Positions 1 to 6,888 of a DNA stretch of 14,320 bases are shown piece by piece (position 1 is the first letter of the stretch; every line of letters begins with the position of its first letter). Where the stretch lies: positions 1-14,320 of the forward strand of contig DVOV01000149.1 in NCBI GenBank assembly GCA_018713375.1. Reading direction: 5' to 3'. The notes under the pieces were generated by a model. That model was not told the origin of the DNA. It worked only from the letters and a program-made list of their open reading frames with translations, and ran no database searches. Position numbers and translations under genes: made by a program. This DNA is from Candidatus Scatomorpha stercorigallinarum. GTDB lineage: Bacteria; Bacillota_A; Clostridia; Oscillospirales; Oscillospiraceae.

Positions 1-117
1 ATCCCCTTCCCCATGAACAAGAACGCCCAGGACCTGATGATGGGCGCTCCCGGCGAGGTCACGCAGAAACAGCTCGACGAGCTGCACATCGCCATCGTGG
101 GCGAAAAGGAAGAATAA
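1..117 (+). CDS. aspS: Aspartyl-tRNA synthetase, C-terminal end (partial)
   Basis: Only the last 38 codons are in the window; the gene begins off the left edge and ends at a TAA at 115-117. The visible tail reads [17 protein letters not shown] and then a [10 protein letters not shown] segment. This matches the end of bacterial class II aspartyl-tRNA synthetases, where a VIAFPK-type motif 3 region is followed by a T-x-AP segment and a final L-x-EL-x-I helix. The enzyme charges tRNA-Asp in the cytoplasm. It is a housekeeping gene, separated from the sugar genes by its own terminator. The call rests on a short stretch recognised by eye, so it is good but not certain. Confidence 0.8.
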   Translation: MPFPMNKNAQDLMMGAPGEVTQKQLDELHIAIVGEKEE

Positions 118-145
118 ACATGCCAAACGGCTGCCATAGGTAAAC

Positions 146-178
146 AAGCCGCGGAGCGGGAAGCTCCGCGGCTTTTTT
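146..178 (+). terminator. Rho-independent terminator of aspS
   Basis: A perfect 12-bp stem (146-157 with 163-174) has a 5-nt loop GGGAA and runs into six T residues (173-178). It lies 28 nt after the aspS stop codon and isolates the housekeeping gene from the next operon. Confidence 0.93.
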
Positions 179-255
179 GCGCCGCGCGCCTGGCATCTGC
201 CGCCGGGCGCCGCCCGGGCGGCGCAAGAAATCCGCCGGAAAGCCGCCTCCCGCGG

Positions 256-284
256 TTGACAGCGCTGGACGGTTAGTATATTAT
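256..284 (+). promoter_or_regulatory. Sigma-A type promoter for the GH20-phosphohexomutase operon
   Basis: A consensus -35 TTGACA (256-261) is followed after 17 nt by TATTAT (279-284) as -10. It lies about 50 nt upstream of the GH20 start. The 8-bp palindrome CAGCGCTG (260-267) overlaps the end of the -35 box and the spacer, and has the central CG typical of LacI/CcpA-family operators. No regulator gene is visible in the window. Confidence 0.75.
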
Positions 285-332
285 CGCAATAAGGGGCCTG
301 CGGGCCCGAAGAATCGTTGGGGGTAATGAAAC

Positions 333-1382
333 ATGAAACGCTCCGCTTACCGCGTCGTACATCTGGACGCGGGCAGGAAGTATTTTAGCAGCGAAAACCT
401 CAGGAAGTTCATCGACAACTGCGCCGCGGCCGGCTTCGGCCAGCTGGAGCTCTATCTCTCCGACCACCAGGGCCTGCGCCTGGCGCTGGGCGACATGCGC
501 GTGGTCACGCCGCAGGGGGAGTACGACCTCTCCGGCGCGCCGGGCGACGGCTTCGGCGAGGAGGGGAACGAGCCGGACGGCACGGGCAAGTTCCTCACCG
601 AAGCGGAGATGGACGCGCTGATCGCCTACGCGGCGGGGAAGGGCGTGGAGATCGTGCCGGCCTTCGGCGCGCCCGGGCACCTGGGCGCCGTGCTCATGCA
701 GCCGGACGCCGGGGGCCTGCGCTATCCCGGCTCCCGCGGCTCGGTGGACATCACGCGCGCCGAGGGACGCGATTTCGCCCTCGCGCTGCTGGAAAAGTAC
801 GTGAAGTACTTCGCCGCGCGCGGCTGCCGCTTCTTCAACTTCTGCGCCGACGAGTTCGCCAACGACCTGGGAGAGCACCGCATGGGCTATGAGATGATAT
901 ACCGGAACGGCATGTACAAGGAGCACTTCGTGCCCTTCTTCAACGCCATGGCCGCCCTGGTGAAGAGATACGGCATGACGCCGCGCTGCTTCAACGACGG
1001 CGTGTACTACAACGAGGACAGCGAGGGCGTGGAGCCCGACCGCGGCGTGGAGGTCTGCTACTGGACCCACGGCTGGGAGGGCTATCGGCTGGCCTCGGCG
1101 GCGTATCTCGCCGCAAAGGGCTTCACGCTCATCAACGCTGACTCCGCCTTCTACTGGGTGCTGGGCAAGAACGAGTGGCCCGACGGCCCGGCAAAGGCCG
1201 CGGGCTTCGAGCCCGACCGCTTCAACAACTGCGAGGGCAGCACGGAAGCGGACGGGGCCATGATGTGCTTCTGGTGCGACATGGCGGACAGCGACGGCCC
1301 CGACGAGGGCGCCGCCGTTGCGGAAAAGGCCGCCGGCGTCATCGCCGAGTTCGGCCGCACGCTGGAGCGCAAATGCAGGTGA
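333..1382 (+). CDS. GH20 beta-N-acetylhexosaminidase, catalytic barrel only, cytoplasmic
   Basis: This 349-residue protein has no signal peptide, so it should act in the cytoplasm. It begins almost directly with the first barrel strand of glycoside hydrolase family 20 (HLDAGRKYFS at about residues 10-19, a pattern shared with StrH-type and lacto-N-biosidase-type GH20 domains). The catalytic pair is D173-E174 in FNFCADEFAND; family knowledge says the Asp positions the substrate acetamido group and the Glu is the general acid/base. W244 and W314 (CFWCDMAD) fit the aromatic wall of the GlcNAc pocket. The usual N-terminal GH20b domain is absent. Likely reaction: removal of terminal beta-GlcNAc (or GalNAc) from imported oligosaccharides. 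The ATG at 333 follows GGGGG at 319-323. The gene is first in an operon with a phosphohexomutase 44 bp downstream. Exact linkage specificity cannot be read from sequence. Confidence 0.85.
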   Translation: MKRSAYRVVHLDAGRKYFSSENLRKFIDNCAAAGFGQLELYLSDHQGLRLALGDMRVVTPQGEYDLSGAPGDGFGEEGNEPDGTGKFLTEAEMDALIAYAAGKGVEIVPAFGAPGHLGAVLMQPDAGGLRYPGSRGSVDITRAEGRDFALALLEKYVKYFAARGCRFFNFCADEFANDLGEHRMGYEMIYRNGMYKEHFVPFFNAMAALVKRYGMTPRCFNDGVYYNEDSEGVEPDRGVEVCYWTHGWEGYRLASAAYLAAKGFTLINADSAFYWVLGKNEWPDGPAKAAGFEPDRFNNCEGSTEADGAMMCFWCDMADSDGPDEGAAVAEKAAGVIAEFGRTLERKCR

Positions 1383-1426
1383 CAGGCAACACGATACGGT
1401 ACAAATAAGAGAGGAGCGCAAAGAAA

Positions 1427-3103
1427 ATGGACATCAGAGCAGAGTATTCGCGCTGGCTGGAGCGCGCCGTGGACGACAGCGACCTCATCGAGGAGCTCAG
1501 GGGGCTGGACCCCGACGGCGGCGAGGTCTCCGACCGCTTTTACCGCGACCTGGCCTTCGGCACCGGCGGGCTGCGCGGCGTCCTCGGCGCGGGGACGAAC
1601 AGGATGAACATCTACACCGTGCGCCGCGCCACGCAGGGCCTCTGCGCCTGGCTGAAGGCCTCCGGCGGCACGCCGTCCGTGGCCATCGCCCACGACAGCC
1701 GCATCAAGAGCAACCTCTTCGCCCGCGAGGCGGCGCGCGTGCTGGCCGCCAACGACGTCACCGCCTGGATCTACCCGCGGCTGGAGCCCACGCCCGCGCT
1801 CAGCTGGGCCGTGCGCTATTTCCACTGCGGCGCGGGCATCTGCGTCACCGCCAGCCACAACCCCGCCAAGTACAACGGCTATAAGGTCTACGGCCCGGAC
1901 GGCGGGCAGATCACCCTCGAGGCCGCGGAGCATGTGCAGGCCGCCATCGACAGCACCGACCCCTTCGACGGCGTGGCGCTGGCCGATTTCGATGCCGCCG
2001 TGGCCGACGGCCGCATCAGGTACATCCCCGAGCAGTGCCTGGAGGACTTCCTCGACGCCGTGCAGAAGCTCAGCCTCTCCGGCGGGGCGGAGGACCTGAG
2101 CGTGGTGTACACGCCGCTCAACGGCTCGGGGCTGGAGTGCGTGAGCAAAATACTCTCCCGCATCGGCGTGAAGGACGTCACCGTCGTGCCCGAGCAGGAG
2201 CACCCGGACGGGCGCTTCCCCACCTGCCCCTACCCCAACCCGGAGGAGCGCGAGGCCATGCAGCGTGGCCTGGAGCTGTGCGAAAAGCTGCACCCGGACC
2301 TGCTGCTGGGCACCGACCCGGACTGCGACCGCATGGGCTCCGCCGTGCCGGAGGGCGACGGCTACCGCCTGCTGACCGGCAACGAGATGGGCGTGCTGCT
2401 GCTCGACTACATCTGCCGCCGGCGCATGGAGCTGGGCACCATGCCGGAGAAGCCCGTGGCCGTCACCACCATCGTCTCCACCGACATGGCCGACGCCGTG
2501 GCCGCCGAGTACGGCGTGGAGCTGCGGCGCGTGCTCACCGGCTTCAAGTTCATCGGCGAGCAGATCGGCCTGCTGGAGGCCGAAGGCCACGGCGAGCGCT
2601 TCCTCTTCGGCTTCGAGGAGAGCTACGGCTACCTCTCCGGCTCCCATGTCCGCGACAAGGACGCCGTCAACGCCTCCATGCTCTGCTGCGAGATGGCCGC
2701 CTGGTACAAGAAGCAGGGCATGACCCTGGCCGACGCCATCCGCGCGCTCTATGAGAAGCACGGCTACACCTGCTGCGCCGTGAAGAGCTTCGCCTTCGAG
2801 GGCGAGGGCGGCATGGAGCGCATGGCCGCCGTGATGGACTCCCTGCGCGCCGCGCCCCCGGCGGAGATCGCCGGCCGGGCCGTCACCGGCCGCACGGACT
2901 ACCAGACGGGCGAGGGCGTGGCGCTGGAGCTGCCGCGCAGCAACGTGCTCGAATACCGCATGGACGGCGCCAAGCTCATCGTGCGCCCCAGCGGCACGGA
3001 GCCGAAGATCAAGGTCTATCTCTCCGCCCGCGCGGAGAGCATGGAGCGCGCGCAGGAGATCGACGGCGAGCTGGCGCAGGCCGCGGCCGGCTTTTTCGCC
3101 TGA
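1427..3103 (+). CDS. Phosphoglucomutase/phosphomannomutase (alpha-D-phosphohexomutase family)
   Basis: This complete 558-residue phosphohexomutase of the PGM2/PgcA-like long type carries all four functional loops. AFGTGGLRG is near residue 43. The phosphoserine loop is TASHNPAKYNGYK with catalytic S143. The metal loop is GTDPDCDR (D297, D299, D301). The sugar-binding loop is GFEESYGYLSG (395-405), and the phosphate-binding loop is RPSGTEPK (520-527). It moves phosphate between C1 and C6 of glucose or mannose. RBS GAGGAG (1411-1416) lies 10 nt before the ATG. The gene follows GH20 with a 44-bp gap and ends before a strong terminator, so the two form one unit. Given the GH130 phosphorylase nearby, conversion of mannose-1-phosphate to mannose-6-phosphate is an attractive role. 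Family members often act on both sugars, so the preferred substrate is an inference. Confidence 0.93.
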   Translation: MDIRAEYSRWLERAVDDSDLIEELRGLDPDGGEVSDRFYRDLAFGTGGLRGVLGAGTNRMNIYTVRRATQGLCAWLKASGGTPSVAIAHDSRIKSNLFAREAARVLAANDVTAWIYPRLEPTPALSWAVRYFHCGAGICVTASHNPAKYNGYKVYGPDGGQITLEAAEHVQAAIDSTDPFDGVALADFDAAVADGRIRYIPEQCLEDFLDAVQKLSLSGGAEDLSVVYTPLNGSGLECVSKILSRIGVKDVTVVPEQEHPDGRFPTCPYPNPEEREAMQRGLELCEKLHPDLLLGTDPDCDRMGSAVPEGDGYRLLTGNEMGVLLLDYICRRRMELGTMPEKPVAVTTIVSTDMADAVAAEYGVELRRVLTGFKFIGEQIGLLEAEGHGERFLFGFEESYGYLSGSHVRDKDAVNASMLCCEMAAWYKKQGMTLADAIRALYEKHGYTCCAVKSFAFEGEGGMERMAAVMDSLRAAPPAEIAGRAVTGRTDYQTGEGVALELPRSNVLEYRMDGAKLIVRPSGTEPKIKVYLSARAESMERAQEIDGELAQAAAGFFA

Positions 3104-3127
3104 AAACAGCATGATATGACGCCGGGA

Positions 3128-3160
3128 GCGGGCGGGGGGACGGCCCCCGCCCGCTTTTTT
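3128..3160 (+). terminator. Rho-independent terminator after the phosphohexomutase gene
   Basis: A perfect 11-bp GC stem (3128-3138 with 3144-3154) with a 5-nt loop runs into six T residues (3155-3160), starting 25 nt after the stop codon. It ends the GH20-phosphohexomutase transcript and shows that the transporter genes need their own promoter. Confidence 0.93.
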
Positions 3161-3238
3161 GCAGCCCTGGCAGGAGCTGGATACTATATTTTGCAACCCC
3201 GAGGTGGCGTTTCCATACTATCATATGGCCCTTACAGA

Positions 3239-3268
3239 CTTTCCCGGCGCGGGCTGTTCGTTTATAAT
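3239..3268 (+). promoter_or_regulatory. Probable promoter of the transporter/glycosidase operon
   Basis: A perfect -10 hexamer TATAAT lies at 3263-3268, about 64 nt upstream of the likely first start codon. The -35 position (about 3239-3244, CTTTCC) is poor, which would fit a promoter needing an activator. A short inverted repeat CCCG-GCG-CGGG (3243-3253) fills the spacer. A weaker second candidate lies upstream: TTGCAA at 3191 and CATACT at 3214, 17 nt apart. The rest of the 3161-3238 gap shows no other clear signal. Confidence 0.5.
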
Positions 3269-3317
3269 AACAAATAGCCTGAGCACGCTCTACTTGGAGA
3301 GGTGGATTACTTATGGA

Positions 3318-3322
3318 AGGTG
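3318..3322 (+). promoter_or_regulatory. Ribosome binding site favouring the GTG start at 3332
   Basis: AGGTG at 3318-3322 sits 9 nt before the GTG at 3332. The alternative GTG at 3302 has its purine-rich stretch (3296-3301) directly abutting it, too close for normal initiation. The same AGGTG motif at 3300-3304 instead sits 8 nt before an out-of-frame ATG at 3313. Confidence 0.45.
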
Positions 3323-3331
3323 GGACGCTAT

Positions 3332-4318
3332 GTGAAATCTGCTAACGCGCTTGAGCAGACAAGCACGCAGAAGCGCAAAAAGAGAAGCGGCAGCTCCATC
3401 CGCGACGATATCGAGCTGACGCTGCTGGCCGTGCCGACCACGGTCTGGTACCTTATTTTCTGCTATCTGCCCATGTTCGGCCTGGTCCTGGCCTTTAAGG
3501 ACTACAGGATAGTTGACGCCACCAAGGGCTTCATCTACAACCTGATCCAGAGCGACTGGACGCTGACGGGGAACTTCGAGTTCTTCCTCAAATCCAGCCA
3601 GTTCGGCATCGTCCTCCGCAACACCCTGCTGTACAACATCGTGTTTATCGTCCTCAACATCGTCATCCCCGTATCGCTGGCGATACTGATAAACCAGCTC
3701 TACAGCAAGCGCAAGTCCAAGACCTATCAGACCATGATGTTCATGCCGCACTTCATGTCCTGGGTCGTGGTAAGCTACTTCGTCTTCGCCTTCCTGAGCT
3801 ATGACAAGGGCCTGCTCAACTCTGTGCTCGAGGCTTTCGGCAAGGACCCCATCAACTGGTACACGGAAGCGAAGTACTGGCCATTTATCCTCGTGTTCAT
3901 GCAGATATGGAAGACCGTGGGCTACAACATGGTCGTCTATCTGGCCAGTATCAGCGGCATCGACACCTCGCTCTACGAAGCCGGCGCGCTCGACGGCGCC
4001 AGCAAGTTCCAGCAGGCGATACATATCACGCTGCCCGCCCTGAAGCCGGTCATCATCATGATGTTCATCCTCAGCGTCGGCAGGATCTTCAGCACGGACT
4101 TCGGCCTGTTCTACCAGATCCCCCGCGGCGTGACGAACTCCCTGTACGAGGCGACGATGACCTTCGACGTCTACATCTACAACATGCTGCTCACGCCTAA
4201 CGTGCCCATTGGCCGCACGGCTGCCGCCGGCTTCTTCCAGTCTGTCATCGGCTGCATCACCATCCTGGTGGCCAACGCCATCGTGCGCAAGGTCGACAGG
4301 CAGAGCGCCATTATCTGA
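3332..4318 (+). CDS. Sugar ABC transporter permease, LplB/YtcP-partner type
   Basis: This is the inner-membrane subunit of a carbohydrate ABC importer (about 328 residues from GTG 3332). After a polar, lysine-rich N-terminus there are about six hydrophobic segments (near residues 28-50, 92-118, 130-152, 176-202, 235-255 and 295-315). The EAA loop that contacts the ATPase begins at E216 (EAGALDGASKFQQAIHITLP). The combination of RDDIEL..LA.PT near the start and an early YLPMFGLVLAFKDY segment is typical of LplB-like permeases that pair with DUF3502 binding proteins. The start is uncertain: an in-frame GTG at 3302 adds 10 residues but has no properly spaced RBS. The gene is first of the operon; the next permease follows by 15 bp. 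No ATPase is present, as is usual in Firmicutes where a shared MsmX-type ATPase serves several importers. Confidence 0.9.
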   Translation: MKSANALEQTSTQKRKKRSGSSIRDDIELTLLAVPTTVWYLIFCYLPMFGLVLAFKDYRIVDATKGFIYNLIQSDWTLTGNFEFFLKSSQFGIVLRNTLLYNIVFIVLNIVIPVSLAILINQLYSKRKSKTYQTMMFMPHFMSWVVVSYFVFAFLSYDKGLLNSVLEAFGKDPINWYTEAKYWPFILVFMQIWKTVGYNMVVYLASISGIDTSLYEAGALDGASKFQQAIHITLPALKPVIIMMFILSVGRIFSTDFGLFYQIPRGVTNSLYEATMTFDVYIYNMLLTPNVPIGRTAAAGFFQSVIGCITILVANAIVRKVDRQSAII

Positions 4319-4330
4319 GGAGGGGGAGAG
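4317..4330 (+). promoter_or_regulatory. Strong ribosome binding site for the second permease
   Basis: GAGGAGGGGGAGAG overlaps the stop codon of the first permease and lies just before the ATG at 4334. This suggests coupled, near-equal translation of the two permease subunits. Confidence 0.7.
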
Positions 4331-4333
4331 ATC

Positions 4334-5248
4334 ATGAGTAAAAAGTCTGCTTCCAACGTCCTCAACCGCATCAACCCGGGCACGAACGTCGTTTTCAACA
4401 TCATCTTCATCCTCCTGTCGCTGATGTGCGTGCTGCCCATCGTGCTCATCTTCATCATCTCCATCACGGATGAGCAGAGCATCGCGCAGAACGGCTATCA
4501 GATCATCCCCAGCATGCTGAGCGCCAGCGCCTATACCTTCCTCTGGGGCGAGCGCGGGATGATACTGCAGGCGCTGTGGATCTCCGTTGAGGTCACCGTT
4601 ATCGGCACCGTCCTCGGCGTCATCCTCACCGCCACCATGGGCTACGTGCTCTCCCGCCCGGGCTACAAGCTGAACGGCTTCTTCTCCACCGTTGTTTTCA
4701 TCCCCATGATATTCAGCGGCGGCATGGTCGCCAGCTACGTGGTCATCGCGCAGATATTGAACTTGAGGGACACGATATGGTCGCTTATCCTGCCGCTGTG
4801 CGTGTCGTCCTTCAACGTCACCATCTGCCGCACATACTTCCGCACCAACATCCCCGATGCGGTCATCGAGTCGGCCAAGATCGACGGCGCGTCCCAGCTG
4901 ACCATCTTCATCAGGATCGTCACGCCCATCTCGAAGCCCCTGCTGGCCACCATCGGATTGTTCCTCGCCTTCGGCTACTGGAACGACTGGTTCCAGTCCT
5001 CGCTGTACATCAGCAAAGACAACCTGCTCTCCCTGCAGGCCCTGCTGAACCAGCTGCAGAAGAACATGGAGTTCCTGACCAAGAACCCGACGGCCGGCAT
5101 GTCGCTGCAGGATTACAAGCTGGCGATGCCGACGGAGTCCGTGCGAATGGCCATCGCGATCATCATCGCCGTGCCTATCGCCTGCGTCTACCCGTTCTTC
5201 CAGAAGTACTTCATCTCCGGCCTCACGGTCGGCGCGGTGAAGGGCTGA
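4334..5248 (+). CDS. Sugar ABC transporter permease, LplC/YtcP (UgpE/AraQ) type
   Basis: This 304-residue membrane protein is the second permease of the importer. It has an N-terminal membrane helix (FNIIFILLSLMCVLPIVLIFIISI near residues 17-40) and further hydrophobic segments near 74-100, 114-140, 200-220 and 268-290. The EAA loop starts at E179 (ESAKIDGASQLTIFIRIVTP) and is followed by FLAFGYWNDWF, the usual CUT1-family continuation. The C-terminus VGAVKG is the common ending of LplC/YtcP proteins. It should pair with the upstream permease to form the channel. The stop at 5246-5248 is followed by a hairpin (5264-5284) before the binding-protein gene. Confidence 0.92.
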   Translation: MSKKSASNVLNRINPGTNVVFNIIFILLSLMCVLPIVLIFIISITDEQSIAQNGYQIIPSMLSASAYTFLWGERGMILQALWISVEVTVIGTVLGVILTATMGYVLSRPGYKLNGFFSTVVFIPMIFSGGMVASYVVIAQILNLRDTIWSLILPLCVSSFNVTICRTYFRTNIPDAVIESAKIDGASQLTIFIRIVTPISKPLLATIGLFLAFGYWNDWFQSSLYISKDNLLSLQALLNQLQKNMEFLTKNPTAGMSLQDYKLAMPTESVRMAIAIIIAVPIACVYPFFQKYFISGLTVGAVKG

Positions 5249-5263
5249 TACCCGCGTATTAAA

Positions 5264-5284
5264 GGGCCCGCAGCCAGCGGGCCC
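5264..5284 (+). other. Intercistronic hairpin between permease and binding-protein genes
   Basis: A perfect 8-bp GC stem (GGGCCCGC 5264-5271 with 5277-5284) has a 5-nt loop. The T run (5296-5300) starts 11 nt after the stem, so this is a poor terminator. A role as an mRNA stability or processing element upstream of a highly expressed lipoprotein gene is more likely. Confidence 0.55.
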
Positions 5285-5300
5285 CGAAATAAAAATTTTT

Positions 5301-5306
5301 GGAGGT
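5301..5306 (+). promoter_or_regulatory. Ribosome binding site fixing the binding-protein start
   Basis: GGAGGT is 4 nt before ATG 5311. The longer reading from a TTG at 5299 would place the start at the Shine-Dalgarno site itself and add four residues before a classic lipoprotein signal, so it is rejected. Confidence 0.85.
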
Positions 5307-5310
5307 CAAT

Positions 5311-6786
5311 ATGAAGAAGAAAATTCTTGCTCTGCTCCTCTCCGCCCTGATGCTGATGGTCCTTGTGGCCGGCTGCGGAGAGGAGCCCGCCGCTGAGTCT
5401 GCCGCCCCCGGCGGTGAGGCTGATGACGGCGAGATCGTTGAGCTGACCTGGTACATGGTCGGCAATGGCCAGCCCGAGAACTACGATGCCTGGAAGGCCA
5501 ACCTCGACGCCTACCTGGAAGAGAAGATCGGCGTGCACCTGAACGTGAACGTCGTCGGCTGGGGCGACTGGGACGGCCGCCGCAGCACCATCGTCAGCAC
5601 CAACGAGCCCTACGACATCATCTTCACCAACCTCGGCACCTTCAGCAACGACGTCAAGATCGGCGCCTTCGCCGACATCACTGAGATCGTGCAGACTGCT
5701 TCCCCCGAGCTCTACTCGCTGATCGACGAGGATTACTGGCGCGCTGTCTCCATCGACGGCAAGATCTACGGCGTCCCCACCCTGAAGGACGTCTCCGTCA
5801 CCCAGTACTTCGTCTGGGATAAGGCCCTGGCCGAGAAGTACGACCCCAACTACGAGTCCCTCAACACCCTTGAGTCCCTGACCGACCTCCTCACCGCCAT
5901 CAAGGACGGCGAGAACGTCACTCCGTTCATCCTGCACCGCGAGGGCCTGTCCGCCGTGACCATGGACTACGACGCCATGGGCACCGGCCTGCCCCCCATC
6001 GGCGTGAACTACAACGATGAGACCGCCACCGTCGTCTCCGTGTTCGAGCAGGAAGACGTCATGAGCATGCTCACCACCCTGCATGAGTGGTACCAGGCCG
6101 GCATCATCAACGCCGACGCCGCCACCCTCGCCGAGGCTCCGATGTACCGCACCTGCTACGTCGCGCAGGGCTGGCCCTACGCCGCCGTTACCACCTGGAG
6201 CCCGAACATGGGCGTTGAGGCCACCGCCGTGCAGTGGGGCAACACCTACCTGTCCAACGACACCGTGCAGGGCTCCGTCAGCTGCATCTCCGCTTCCTGC
6301 GCCCACCCTGACAAGGCCCTGCAGCTCCTCGAGCTGGTGAACACCGACTCCTACGTCCGTGACGCCCTGTTCTACGGCCTCGAGGGCGAGAACTTCGAGT
6401 ACGTTGAGGCCGAGGACGGCAGCCAGCGCGTGCACAAGCTGAACAACGACTGGCCGATGGCCGGCTACACCCAGGGCTCCTTCTTCAACGTCACCATGCT
6501 GGACGACACCGACTACAACCAGTATGACGAAGTCGCCGCCCTGAACGACGCCGCCATTATCTCCCCGCTGCTGGGCTTCGTGTTCGACACCAGCAGCCTG
6601 AGCAACGAGCTGAGCTCCTGCATGGAGATCTGGCAGCGCTACAAGTCCGAGCTGCTGACCGGCACCATGGATCCCGCCACCGGTGTCCCCGAGATGATGG
6701 AAGAGCTCCGCGCCGCCGGCTTTGACGAGCTGGTCGCCGAGGCTCAGACCCAGATCGACGCTTTCATGGCCGGGCAGGCTGCCTGA
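5311..6786 (+). CDS. Lipoprotein oligosaccharide-binding protein of ABC transporter (LipO/DUF3502 class)
   Basis: This 491-residue extracellular solute-binding protein is anchored to the membrane by lipid. The signal is MKKK, a hydrophobic core and the lipobox LVAGC with C22 as the lipidated residue, followed by a flexible Ala/Glu/Gly linker. The mature part begins with ELTWYMVGNGQP, standard for family 1 sugar-binding proteins. The C-terminal third (about 355-487, with LLGFVFD, ELLTGTMDP and a final amphipathic helix) is the DUF3502 type. It should capture the oligosaccharide and deliver it to the two upstream permeases. The order permease-permease-binding protein is that of the pneumococcal N-glycan importer NgtP1-NgtP2-NgtS. 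Codon choice appears more restricted than in neighbouring genes (Lys mainly AAG, Ile almost only ATC), fitting high expression. Ligand specificity cannot be read from sequence. Confidence 0.92.
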   Translation: MKKKILALLLSALMLMVLVAGCGEEPAAESAAPGGEADDGEIVELTWYMVGNGQPENYDAWKANLDAYLEEKIGVHLNVNVVGWGDWDGRRSTIVSTNEPYDIIFTNLGTFSNDVKIGAFADITEIVQTASPELYSLIDEDYWRAVSIDGKIYGVPTLKDVSVTQYFVWDKALAEKYDPNYESLNTLESLTDLLTAIKDGENVTPFILHREGLSAVTMDYDAMGTGLPPIGVNYNDETATVVSVFEQEDVMSMLTTLHEWYQAGIINADAATLAEAPMYRTCYVAQGWPYAAVTTWSPNMGVEATAVQWGNTYLSNDTVQGSVSCISASCAHPDKALQLLELVNTDSYVRDALFYGLEGENFEYVEAEDGSQRVHKLNNDWPMAGYTQGSFFNVTMLDDTDYNQYDEVAALNDAAIISPLLGFVFDTSSLSNELSSCMEIWQRYKSELLTGTMDPATGVPEMMEELRAAGFDELVAEAQTQIDAFMAGQAA

Positions 6787-6828
6787 GCGCGCCCGCTGAC
6801 TATTAAAGCGCAGAAAAACCAATGAAAA

Positions 6829-6862
6829 AGGGGCTGTCGCGCCTGAAAACGCGGCAGCCCCT
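6829..6862 (+). other. Strong intercistronic hairpin between binding protein and GH130
   Basis: A 13-bp stem (6829-6841 with 6850-6862, one G-T pair) has an 8-nt loop CCTGAAAA. No T run follows on the plus strand, so it is not a classical terminator for this operon. It more likely protects the upstream message or reduces downstream expression. On the minus strand the stem is followed by five T residues (opposite 6825-6829), so it could stop antisense transcription. Confidence 0.6.
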
Positions 6863-6888
6863 ACAAGACTGTAAAGGCAGGTGCCACC

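Noticed and set aside
199..222. GC-rich inverted repeat upstream of the GH20 promoter
   Set aside because: The stem has a bulge and no T run, and lies in very GC-rich DNA after the aspS terminator. I see no evidence for a function.
1151..3196. Minus-strand open frame of about 681 codons opposite the phosphohexomutase
   Set aside because: It is opposite a gene with all four phosphohexomutase motifs, reads through a terminator hairpin and has no recognisable domain.
3213..3228. Inverted repeat CCATA-6-TATGG as a possible operator
   Set aside because: Only 5-bp arms in an AT-rich stretch. It is not centred on the best promoter and has no second copy in the window.
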